DNA of 32,767 nucleotides from assembly GCA_013151555.1 (NCBI GenBank), contig JAADIA010000015.1, forward strand, positions 1 through 32,767, read 5' to 3'. A model generated the notes under the pieces. The model made no database searches. It saw only the letters and a program-made list of their open reading frames with translations, and was not told the origin of the DNA. Position numbers and translations under genes: made by a program. Of this stretch, positions 1 through 6,665 are shown piece by piece; the stretch's first letter is position 1, and each line of letters opens with the position of its first letter. The DNA is from Nitrospirota bacterium (GTDB lineage: Bacteria; NPL-UPA2; JAADIA01).

Positions 1-12
1 CATAGTTGGGCT

Positions 13-71
13 GTTCCGGGGACAGTCCCGATTCTACGAGCTACGCTCCGTAAATCGGGACAGTCCCCTCT
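13..71. repeat. REP-like palindromic repeat, copy A
   Basis: Long imperfect palindrome. The outer arms GGGGACAGTCCCGATT and AATCGGGACAGTCCCC pair with a single central mismatch, and an inner GAGC/GCTC stem closes a TAC loop. A nearly identical copy in the same orientation lies at 1001-1060, on the other side of the toxin-antitoxin genes. The structure is seen directly; calling it a REP-type element is inference. Confidence 0.8.
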
Positions 72-83
72 CCATAAAATAAA

Positions 84-104
84 GGGGACAGGCTACTTTT
101 TTTT
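84..104 (+). repeat. REP-associated tail (GGGGACAG plus T run)
   Basis: GGGGACAGGCTAC followed by eight T residues. It begins with the same GGGGACAG word as the neighbouring palindrome. From memory, similar GGGGACAG-CTAC-T(n) strings accompany REP-like elements in candidate-phylum genomes. It could be one end of the same element. Confidence 0.45.
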
Positions 105-159
105 AAAAAAAATGAAAGAGGGTCGGACCAAGCTAAGTGTTGAATATTTAGTAAGAAAG

Positions 160-205
160 CCTCAAAAAGCAGGCTGATTTTAACCTTAGAGGGCTCTTTT
201 TGAGG
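160..205. repeat. Hairpin upstream of the toxin-antitoxin promoter
   Basis: Perfect 10-bp inverted repeat, CCTCAAAAAG at 160-169 and CTTTTTGAGG at 196-205. No T-tract follows on either strand, so it is not a convincing terminator. No gene is seen in 1-324 apart from this hairpin, the repeats and the promoter. Confidence 0.5.
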
Positions 206-275
206 GTAAAAAGGGTATTCTAAGAATTATGAATAGGGTAATGAATGGGGTGATCAAAAATTCTTACTTTCGTTC

Positions 276-304
276 TTGACGATTTCCTTACTTTGTGGTA
301 TGTT
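276..304 (+). promoter_or_regulatory. Sigma-70 promoter of the toxin-antitoxin operon
   Basis: -35 TTGACG (276-281), 17-nt spacer, -10 TATGTT (299-304). The predicted transcript starts near 311, about 14 nt before the antitoxin ATG at 325. The upstream in-frame ATG at 295 would therefore lie outside the mRNA. Confidence 0.7.
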
Positions 305-324
305 TGATATGGGAGGTGATGAGA

Positions 325-582
325 ATGACAGTTAAAATGACGGCAAAACATCAAATAACAATTCCCAAAAAAGTAGCAGATGTGCTTGGGCTGGGGAAAG
401 GTTCTATGTTTGAGATCATGGTTTCTAAGAATAGGATTGAGCTTATTCCTCTTGAGACTGTAGAAAAGGTATTCACAGAAGAGGAATACAAAAAATTAGA
501 GACCCTTTCGAGGAAAGAAAAAGGGAAAGAAAAACGAGTAACAAGAAAGTTCGTTGAGAATTTAAAGAGAGAAAGGGGTTGA
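325..582 (+). CDS. AbrB/SpoVT-type antitoxin (swapped-hairpin DNA-binding protein)
   Basis: An 85-aa protein whose first about 45 residues are a classic AbrB/MazE swapped-hairpin domain: 'AKHQITIPKKVADVLGL' followed by 'GSMFEIMVSKNRIELIPL'. The C-terminal half is basic and helical and is the likely toxin-binding tail. Start chosen at ATG 325 because GGAGGTGA sits at 312-319 and the promoter predicts a transcript start near 311. The stop is 3 nt before the toxin GTG, a typical type II toxin-antitoxin arrangement. The protein is expected to repress its own promoter and neutralise the toxin at 586-888. The fold assignment is strong; the antitoxin role is inferred from the neighbour. Confidence 0.82.
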   Translation: MTVKMTAKHQITIPKKVADVLGLGKGSMFEIMVSKNRIELIPLETVEKVFTEEEYKKLETLSRKEKGKEKRVTRKFVENLKRERG

Positions 583-585
583 TTC

Positions 586-888
586 GTGCCTTTACACCTT
601 TATTTTAGGCCTTCTTTTAAAAGGAGCCTCAAGTGCCTTGGCTACGAACAGAAAAGAATAGTCGGAGTAATATTAGAAGCTTTGAACGTTTATTATGCCA
701 GTGGGTGTGAGCTATCAGAAGTACAAAAGGTAGCGCCTCGGTTTTTTTATAAACAGTTAAGGAAACCTTATTATGAAGCCGGCACAGAAAGTAACATTCG
801 TGTTGTTATAAGAAGAGAAGGCGAGAGATGCATTGCGATATTAGCGGGGAACCACAACCAAATAAAACAATTTTTGGCCAGCCTATAA
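586..888 (+). CDS. RelE/ParE-fold toxin
   Basis: A 100-aa basic protein beginning at GTG (586), 3 nt after the antitoxin stop and preceded by AAAGGGGT. The C-terminal part, 'NIRVVIRREGERCIAILAGNHNQIKQFL', has the beta-strand order and the 'R-V-V-x-R ... L-x-x-G-x-H' pattern of RelE/YafQ/ParE toxins. The N-terminal part supplies the two expected helices. RelE-type members are ribosome-dependent mRNA nucleases and ParE-type members poison gyrase; the sequence does not let me choose. The small AbrB-like partner immediately upstream supports a toxin-antitoxin pair. The cassette lies between two near-identical palindromic repeats, which hints at mobility. Confidence 0.75.
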   Translation: MPLHLYFRPSFKRSLKCLGYEQKRIVGVILEALNVYYASGCELSEVQKVAPRFFYKQLRKPYYEAGTESNIRVVIRREGERCIAILAGNHNQIKQFLASL

Positions 889-902
889 CAAAATGGTGAA
901 AC

Positions 903-921
903 AAAGGGACACGCCCTTTTT
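903..921 (+). terminator. Probable terminator of the toxin-antitoxin operon
   Basis: AAAGGG-ACACG-CCCTTT hairpin, 15 nt after the toxin stop, extended by further T residues. The stem is short (6 bp) and only half GC, so it is moderately convincing. Confidence 0.5.
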
Positions 922-974
922 ATGGGTAGCAAAAGCGGGAGTAAACAATGAAGACTGATGGTGAGAAGGGTTGC

Positions 975-1006
975 GGGTGCTTCGGGGTGCTTCGGGAGGT
1001 GTTCCG
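975..1006. repeat. Short tandem repeat GGGTGCTTCG
   Basis: Two exact 10-bp units (975-984 and 985-994) and a degenerate third (995-1006) run directly into repeat copy B. No coding frame is supported here. Confidence 0.6.
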
Positions 1007-1060
1007 GGGACAGTCCCGATTCTACGAGCTGGCGCTCCGTAAATCGGGACAGTCCCCTCT
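1001..1060. repeat. REP-like palindromic repeat, copy B
   Basis: Same sequence and orientation as the element at 13-71. The only difference I see is GAGCTGGCGCTC here against GAGCTACGCTC in copy A. The pair brackets the toxin-antitoxin cassette. Confidence 0.8.
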
Positions 1061-1067
1061 GAGTAAT

Positions 1068-1096
1068 GCTCCGTAAATTGGGGATAGTCCCTGGGG
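1068..1096. repeat. Decayed half-copy of the REP-like repeat
   Basis: GCTCCGTAAATTGGGG followed by ATAGTCCCTGGGG matches the right half of copies A and B with several substitutions. It lies between copy B and the 3' end of purD. Confidence 0.55.
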
Positions 1097-1114
1097 ATAA
1101 GCTGAGATGCTTCT

Positions 1115-2380
1115 TTATAGGGCTTTGGCGCCGATGTCTTTTCGGTAGTACATATCCTGGAAGGATATTTTTTTTACTGCTTGGTAGGTTTTTTCAATGG
1201 CTTCTCTGATGTCGCTGCCCCGGCCTGTTACTCCCAGGACTCTTCCTCCGGCGGTAACTACCTTCCCGCCTTCAAGGGTAGTGCCGGCATGAAAGACGAT
1301 GACGTCTTCTTCCTCGGCTAATTCTTCTAATCCGTAAATCTCTTTACCGGTCTGGTATTTTCCCGGATAGCCTCCCGAGGTGATGACCACGCAGACGGCT
1401 GTTCCTGGGTTCCATTGTAGGGTGACCTGGCTCAGGTCTTCGGTGAGACAGGATTCCAGCAGTTCTATGAGGTCCGATTCCAGAAGCGGCAAAATGGCTT
1501 GGGTCTCGGGATCGCCTAAACGAACATTGAATTCCAGGACCTTCGGTCCGTCAGAGGTAAGCATCAGTCCGGCATATAAGATTCCCTGGAACTTTCTTCC
1601 TTCTTCCTTCATCCCTTTTACAGTGGGAACGAATATCTTCTCCATTACCTCAGCGGTCATCTCCGGGCTGACAAGGCGAGCGGGAGCATATGCTCCCATG
1701 CCGCCGGTGTTCGGTCCTTTATCGCCGTCGTAAATGGGCTTGTGGTCCTGGGAAGGAATTAAGGGAACGATGGTATCTCCGTTAGTGAGAGCGATGAAAG
1801 AAGCTTCTTCTCCCTGGAGGTACTCTTCTACAATAACCAGGTTACCGGCTTCCCCGAAAGCTTTTTTTACCATAATCAGGTTGACGGCTTCCTCGGCTTC
1901 TTCAACGGTCCGGCAGACGATAACCCCTTTTCCTGCCGCTAACCCGTCGGCTTTGACCACCAGGGGAGGGCCCTTTTCCCGGATATAAGCGATAGCTTCC
2001 TGCGGCCGGGCAAAGATTTCTCCTTCTCCTGTGGGGATACCGTATTTTCGCATCATTTTCTTGGCAAAGACTTTGCTGGTTTCAAGCTCGGCGGCAACTT
2101 TGGTGGGCCCGAAAATTTTTAAATTTTCTTTCCCGAACTCGTCCACGATTCCCGCTGCCAGGGGAGCTTCCGGTCCCACTACAGTGAAAGCAATTTTCTT
2201 CTCCCGGGCAAAGTTGATTAAGGCCGGGATGTCGGTGGCTTCGATAGGCACACATTGTGCTACCTGGGAAATCCCTCCGTTCCCCGGAGCACAATAAATC
2301 TTCTTCACCCGGGAACTCTGAGAGATCTTCCAGGCCAGGGTATGTTCTCGTCCGCCACTACCGATTATGAGAATATTCAT
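1115..2380 (-). CDS. purD: Phosphoribosylamine-glycine ligase
   Basis: Joins phosphoribosylamine and glycine with ATP (second step of IMP synthesis). The 421-aa length is normal. The N-terminal domain opens with 'MNILIIGSGGREHTLAWKIS'. The ATP-grasp region contains 'PLVVKADGLAAGKGV', the signature 'GPNTGGMGAYAP', and the metal-binding stretch 'LEFNVRLGDPETQ'. ATG 2380 is preferred over an in-frame ATG at 2398 because GAAGGTG lies just upstream and 'MNILIIGSGG' is the family N-terminus. It is the last gene of the purB-purM-phosphatase-small ORF-purH-purD series, all on the minus strand. No convincing terminator follows; REP-like repeats begin within about 20 bp of the stop. Confidence 0.95.
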   Translation of the reverse strand: MNILIIGSGGREHTLAWKISQSSRVKKIYCAPGNGGISQVAQCVPIEATDIPALINFAREKKIAFTVVGPEAPLAAGIVDEFGKENLKIFGPTKVAAELETSKVFAKKMMRKYGIPTGEGEIFARPQEAIAYIREKGPPLVVKADGLAAGKGVIVCRTVEEAEEAVNLIMVKKAFGEAGNLVIVEEYLQGEEASFIALTNGDTIVPLIPSQDHKPIYDGDKGPNTGGMGAYAPARLVSPEMTAEVMEKIFVPTVKGMKEEGRKFQGILYAGLMLTSDGPKVLEFNVRLGDPETQAILPLLESDLIELLESCLTEDLSQVTLQWNPGTAVCVVITSGGYPGKYQTGKEIYGLEELAEEEDVIVFHAGTTLEGGKVVTAGGRVLGVTGRGSDIREAIEKTYQAVKKISFQDMYYRKDIGAKAL

Positions 2381-2400
2381 TAATGCACCTTCATACAAAG

Positions 2401-2463
2401 AGGCACAAAGGAAAGATTAAAGCCAATAGGCAGTTACTGTTGGGTTCTTTCAACTTTGCGCCT
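2401..2463. repeat. Inverted word pair AGGCACAAAG / CTTTGCGCCT
   Basis: AGGCACAAAG at 2401-2410 and CTTTGCGCCT at 2454-2463 are inverted copies with one mismatch, filling the purH-purD spacer. The same GGCACARAG word recurs at 8003-8018 and 18891-18920. Confidence 0.5.
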
Positions 2464-2472
2464 GAGTTTAAA

Positions 2473-4041
2473 CTAATGCCTAAAATGTCTCATTCCGGTG
2501 AAGACCATGGCCAGGTTGAATTCGTCACAAGCTGCGATTACTTCCGGGTCTTTTTTTGATCCTCCCGGCTGGATGATGGCGGTAGCTCCTGCCCTGGCGA
2601 TTTCCTCAATTCCGTCCCTCTGGGGGAAGAAAGCATCTGAGGCTACCACTGTTCCCTTAATCGGTAAATTGGCTTTCATCACGGCTATTTTACAGGAATC
2701 CACCCGGCTCATCTGGCCGGCTCCGATACCTACTGTCTGGTCTGGAGTTGTGAAGATGATCGCATTCGATTTTACGTGTTTAACCACGCGCCAGGCGAAA
2801 AGAAGGGCCTGGAACTCTTTTTCGGTTGGTTTCCTTTTGGTGACTACTTTCACTGCGGAAGTCTCCACCTGACGTCTGTCTGCTTCCTGAACCAATAAAC
2901 CGCCACTCACCTTTTTCAAATCCAGTTCGGTTGGTTGCCGTTGGTTATCGGGCTTGTTCAAGTCGACCTCCAGCAGTCGGATGGCTTCTTTTCCTTTCAA
3001 TATTTCTAAAGCTTCTTCTTCGAAACCGGGAGCGATAACCGCTTCCACGAAGGTCTTGTTTATCTCTGCGGCCGTATCTTTATCGACTTTTCTGTTTAAA
3101 CCCACGACACTTCCGAAGGCGGAGACCGGGTCGCATTCCCGGGCTTTCCGGTAGGCTTCTACGAGGCTTTCCCCGGAGGCCAGGCCACAGGGATTGGTAT
3201 GTTTGATGACTACGGCAGCTATATTCGAAAATTCCTTTACTGCTTCCAGGGCTGCATCCAGGTCGATGATATTGTTAAAAGAGAGGTCTTTACCATGGAG
3301 CTTGCGTACTCCTGCCACCGTATCTCCCGTTGCGGTTGATTCTTTGTAGAAAGCAGCTGCCTGATGAGGGTTCTCCCCGTACCTCAAGTCCTGAACCTTC
3401 TCGAAAGTAGGATGGAAAAGGAGCGGGAAGGGGGAAGGGGTTTCTTCCCCTATTTGTCCCTGAAGGAAATTGCTGATAGCGGTATCATATTTAGCCGTCT
3501 GCCGGAAAGCCGCCGTTGCCAGACGCCGGCAGGTTTCCTGACTGATTTCGCCATCTTTTTTCTTTAGCTCCCGGAGGAGATTATCATATTCAGTCGGCTC
3601 GGTGACCACAACTACACTCTCGTAATTCTTGGCTGCCGAACGCAACATGCTCGGTCCGCCGATATCGATATTCTCTATGGCTTCTTCTAATTTCACTTCC
3701 GGTTTGGCAACCGTTTCCTCAAAAGGATAGAGGTTAACCACGACCATATCAATGAGCTCTATCCCTTGCTCCTGCACTTGCTTCATATGTTCCGGGTTGT
3801 CTCGCCGGGCCAGCAAAGCTCCGTGCACCCGGGGGTGGAGCGTCTTTACTCTTCCATCGAGCATCTCCGGGAATCCGGTATAGTCGGATACCGAGCGGAC
3901 GGGAATTCCGGCTTCCTTAATTGCTCTTGCCGTTCCTCCCGTGGAGAGAATCTCTATTCCCAGTTCATTGAGACCTTTAGCAAACTTTACTATTCCCTTC
4001 TTATCCGAAACGCTAATCAAAGCTCGTCTTACCTTAACCAC
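2473..4041 (-). CDS. purH: Bifunctional AICAR formyltransferase / IMP cyclohydrolase
   Basis: Catalyses the last two steps of IMP synthesis. The N-terminal MGS/cyclohydrolase domain (about residues 1-195) has 'STGGTA', 'RVKTLHPRVHGALLARR' and 'NIDIGGPSMLRSAAKN'. The formyltransferase domain follows with 'RYGENPHQ', catalytic 'KHTNPCG' and 'SDAFFPQRDGI'. Total 522 aa, the usual size. I choose GTG 4041 as start because AAGGAGG lies 5 nt upstream of it (4053-4047). The ATG at 4059 has no ribosome site of its own, and its lysine codons form that ribosome site. Start codon choice is inference; enzyme identity is firm. Confidence 0.95.
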   Translation of the reverse strand: MVKVRRALISVSDKKGIVKFAKGLNELGIEILSTGGTARAIKEAGIPVRSVSDYTGFPEMLDGRVKTLHPRVHGALLARRDNPEHMKQVQEQGIELIDMVVVNLYPFEETVAKPEVKLEEAIENIDIGGPSMLRSAAKNYESVVVVTEPTEYDNLLRELKKKDGEISQETCRRLATAAFRQTAKYDTAISNFLQGQIGEETPSPFPLLFHPTFEKVQDLRYGENPHQAAAFYKESTATGDTVAGVRKLHGKDLSFNNIIDLDAALEAVKEFSNIAAVVIKHTNPCGLASGESLVEAYRKARECDPVSAFGSVVGLNRKVDKDTAAEINKTFVEAVIAPGFEEEALEILKGKEAIRLLEVDLNKPDNQRQPTELDLKKVSGGLLVQEADRRQVETSAVKVVTKRKPTEKEFQALLFAWRVVKHVKSNAIIFTTPDQTVGIGAGQMSRVDSCKIAVMKANLPIKGTVVASDAFFPQRDGIEEIARAGATAIIQPGGSKKDPEVIAACDEFNLAMVFTGMRHFRH

Positions 4042-4095
4042 CGCTGCCTCCTTTTTCATTCTGAATTAAATTATTTCCCGGGATTTGAATAACCC

Positions 4096-4129
4096 GTTCC
4101 TTCAGGAATCACCAAGCGATTCCTGGAAC
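4096..4129. repeat. Stem-loop in the purine operon spacer
   Basis: GTTCC and AGGAATC pair with GATTCCT and GGAAC around a 7-nt loop: 12 bp with a 3-nt bulge, symmetric on both strands. It lies between the 72-aa gene and purH and has no T-tract, so it is more likely a processing or mRNA-stability hairpin than a terminator. Confidence 0.6.
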
Positions 4130-4133
4130 TTTA

Positions 4134-4352
4134 TCAGATATCGGTTCCGCAAGGTCTTAGCCTAATCACAAACATATGCTTCGCGCCCTCAAAGGCGATA
4201 TCTTCTACTATTCCCTCTTCCGGGGAAAGAACAGAGTTGTTCAGATCGGGGGATAGACCTACTTTTTCACCCTTTTTAACTCTATCTCCAACTTTTATCT
4301 TTATTCCCGGGGTAGCCTCTACCTGTAAGGTGAAAGGCTTTGTCATCGTCAT
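4134..4352 (-). CDS. 72-aa barrel-sandwich-hybrid (biotinyl/lipoyl-like) protein
   Basis: Unassigned small protein. The pattern 'GIKIKVGDRVKKGEKVGL' then 'VLSPEEGIVEDIAFEG' is the beta-hairpin layout of barrel-sandwich-hybrid domains (as in RnfC N-termini, HlyD and biotinyl carriers). The usual modified lysine context (MKM or DKA) is absent, so it is probably not a biotin or lipoyl carrier. The start ATG overlaps the phosphatase stop as ATGA, implying translational coupling. A second ATG two codons in (4346) is also possible. Its position inside the purine operon suggests co-expression, but its function is unknown. Confidence 0.6.
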   Translation of the reverse strand: MTMTKPFTLQVEATPGIKIKVGDRVKKGEKVGLSPDLNNSVLSPEEGIVEDIAFEGAKHMFVIRLRPCGTDI

Positions 4353-5620
4353 TTACTCTCGGGAGGAAAAGGGGTAATCCTCAAGACCTTAGCTATTATC
4401 CCGGGGACATCGGTGTTATCATGGAAACCCATAAATTTTTCTGCCTGAGGACCAAAAGCAGAAAGAGGGACGGGAGGAGGAGTGTGCCCTTTGGTAGCCC
4501 AACTCACCCTCAGGTTTGCCCCGTCTAAACTACCACCGATTATCTCCAGCCCTCCGGTCTCGTGGTCTGCGGTAACTATAACTAAGGTATGTTTATCTTT
4601 AAGGGCAAAGTCTATAGCGACCTTAACGGCTTCGTCAAAAAGCAGGGTTTGCTTAATATTGTTATCTATATCATTGGCATGGCCGGCCCAGTCTATCTGG
4701 CTTCCTTCTATCATCAGGAAGAAGCCTTTTTTGTTCCGGCTGAGCAAGCTAATAGCCTTACCGGCCATTTCCGCTAAACTCGGCTCAGGAGGATTTGTCG
4801 TTAGGGGACCTAACTCAAATAGTCCCAGGAGATAATCTGAGTTAGCTTTTTCCAGCTCTTCCCTGGTCTGGACGAAGAGGTATCCTTTTCTTTTTGCCTC
4901 ATCTATCAGGTTGCGTGCGTCTTTTCTTTTCCCACCCGGGGATGAGGAAGGAAGAAAATCTCTTTTCCCGCCTCCCAAAAGAATATTAACCTTGTTTTCT
5001 AAGAGTTGAGGAGCTATTTTTTCTTGCTTGTACCGGTAGTTTACATGGGAGGCAAAGGCCGCCGGGGTTGCGCCGGTGATGACATCGGTGACCACTAAGC
5101 CTGTAGCCAGACCTCTTTTATTGGCTTCTCCCAAAATGCTCGTCAGGTTTTTCTCCTCCGGGTTCATCCCGATCATCTTGTTGTTAGTCTTATAACCTGT
5201 CGCCAGAGCCGTACCGGCAGCAGCAGAGTCGGTTATTAATTCATTGGCTGAATAGGTGGTTATCAAACCGGTTACCGGCATCCTATCCATATAAAGTTTT
5301 CCTTTTGCCCCTAAGGCCCTTATTCTGGCTGCCGCTCTTTCAGAGATACCCAGGCCATCTCCGATAAGAAGGATAACATTCTTTACCTTCGAGGGCGGAA
5401 GTAAAGGATAAGGTTTTCTTTGAGGGGAAGAAGTATACCAGGAGGTGGAAATGGTAACGGGAAAGGTAGAAGGAGCAACGGTAGCAGCCGGCTTTTCCTG
5501 AGAAAAAGTATTTACAGTTCCATAAATGCCATTTGCGATAATCAGGCTTAAAGAGGCAAATAGGTAGATGGCAATACGTAATGAGAGCCTGAGGCTCCGG
5601 CTTTCTTTCCTCGCATTCAT
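4349..5620 (-). CDS. Alkaline phosphatase, PhoA family, signal-anchored
   Basis: Exported metal-dependent phosphomonoesterase of 423 aa. The N-terminus is basic, then a hydrophobic segment at about residues 15-34 (signal peptide or anchor). Catalytic features in order: metal aspartate in 'NVILLIGDGLG' (D88), serine nucleophile in 'TDSAAAGTALATGYKT' (S132), 'EGSQIDWAGHAND' near 310, 'VTADHETGG' near 355, and the final histidine in 'TKGHTPPPVP'. Start ATG 5620 is preferred because GAGGAAAG precedes it and it falls 13 nt after the purM stop; the longer in-frame option overlaps purM. It sits inside the purine operon, which is unusual. A role in scavenging phosphate or nucleosides from nucleotides is inference. 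Confidence 0.88.
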   Translation of the reverse strand: MNARKESRSLRLSLRIAIYLFASLSLIIANGIYGTVNTFSQEKPAATVAPSTFPVTISTSWYTSSPQRKPYPLLPPSKVKNVILLIGDGLGISERAAARIRALGAKGKLYMDRMPVTGLITTYSANELITDSAAAGTALATGYKTNNKMIGMNPEEKNLTSILGEANKRGLATGLVVTDVITGATPAAFASHVNYRYKQEKIAPQLLENKVNILLGGGKRDFLPSSSPGGKRKDARNLIDEAKRKGYLFVQTREELEKANSDYLLGLFELGPLTTNPPEPSLAEMAGKAISLLSRNKKGFFLMIEGSQIDWAGHANDIDNNIKQTLLFDEAVKVAIDFALKDKHTLVIVTADHETGGLEIIGGSLDGANLRVSWATKGHTPPPVPLSAFGPQAEKFMGFHDNTDVPGIIAKVLRITPFPPESK

Positions 5621-5633
5621 TATCTTTCCTCTT

Positions 5634-6665
5634 CTATATAACTTTAATTTCCTTGTTCCCTTTTCCAACTTCCCCGAGAAGATAAGGGGTTTCCCCCTGT
5701 TCGGTCAATTCGGCTTTTAGGTCGTCCACTTCATCCTTGGAGACAATGGCTACTATCCCTATCCCCATATTGAAGACTTTAAACATCTCCTCCTCTGAGA
5801 TTTTTCCTTCCTGCCGGAGGAGAGAGAAAATGGGCAGGATGGGCCAATTACCTTTATGGATAATAGCGTTACAACCCTCGGGCAGGATGCGGGGGATGTT
5901 GCCTACCATCCCTCCCCCGGTGATGTGAGCCAGGCCGCGAATTTTAAACCTTTCCAGAATTTTTAAGATAGGCTTAACATATATCCGCGTCGGTTCCAGA
6001 AGTTCTTCCCCCAGGGTCTTCCCCAGACTTTCTACCCGGTGGTTAAGCCGGTCTGACCCATCTACTTCATCCAGACCGAAAATCTTCCTTACCAGGGAAT
6101 AGCCGTTGCTATGAAGACCCCGGGAAGCCAGACCGATTAGCTTATCCCCGGCTTTTATGTTTGAACCATCGATAATCTTATCTCTTTCCAGCACCCCTAC
6201 GGCAAAACCGGCCAGCTCGTATTCCCCTTCCCGGTAGACCCCGGGCATCTCAGCCGTTTCTCCTCCCAGGAGAGTACAGTTGGCCATCCGGCAGCCTTGG
6301 GCAATTCCCTTAATCAATTCCTCGGCCCAGGCCGGTTCCAGTTTCCTCACTGCCAGATAATCCAGAAAAAAAAGGGGTTCAGCCCCGGAAGCAAGCAAAT
6401 CGTTAACACACATAGCTACTAAATCTATACCTATCGTATCAAACCGGTTACATAAAGTAGCTACTTTCAGTTTGGTTCCGACTCCATCCGTTCCTGCTAC
6501 CAGCACGGGGTCTTTATATTTCTCAGCGGGGAAGCGGAATAGCCCTCCGAATCCTCCAATGCCGCTGATAACTTCAGGACGGGAAGTAGATTCCGCTAAT
6601 GCCTCTATTCTCTTTACTAACTTCTCTCCGGCCTCTATGTCCACGCCGGAATCTTTATATTTCAC
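5634..6665 (-). CDS. purM: Phosphoribosylformylglycinamidine cyclo-ligase (AIR synthetase)
   Basis: Closes the imidazole ring (FGAM to AIR, ATP-dependent). 343 aa, full length. Diagnostic stretches are 'AGTDGVGTKLKVA', 'MCVNDLLASGAEPLFFLDY', 'LLGGETAEMPGVY' and 'HITGGGMVGNIPRILP'. The start is GTG at 6665, sharing GTGA with the purB stop, so translation is probably coupled to purB. The alkaline phosphatase gene follows after 13 nt. Confidence 0.95.
   Translation of the reverse strand: MKYKDSGVDIEAGEKLVKRIEALAESTSRPEVISGIGGFGGLFRFPAEKYKDPVLVAGTDGVGTKLKVATLCNRFDTIGIDLVAMCVNDLLASGAEPLFFLDYLAVRKLEPAWAEELIKGIAQGCRMANCTLLGGETAEMPGVYREGEYELAGFAVGVLERDKIIDGSNIKAGDKLIGLASRGLHSNGYSLVRKIFGLDEVDGSDRLNHRVESLGKTLGEELLEPTRIYVKPILKILERFKIRGLAHITGGGMVGNIPRILPEGCNAIIHKGNWPILPIFSLLRQEGKISEEEMFKVFNMGIGIVAIVSKDEVDDLKAELTEQGETPYLLGEVGKGNKEIKVI

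Noticed and set aside
160-205. Hairpin considered as a terminator entering the window
   Set aside because: No T-run follows the stem on either strand.
2082-2294. Minus-strand 70-aa frame within purD
   Set aside because: Out-of-frame shadow of purD, which has intact ATP-grasp motifs in the other frame.
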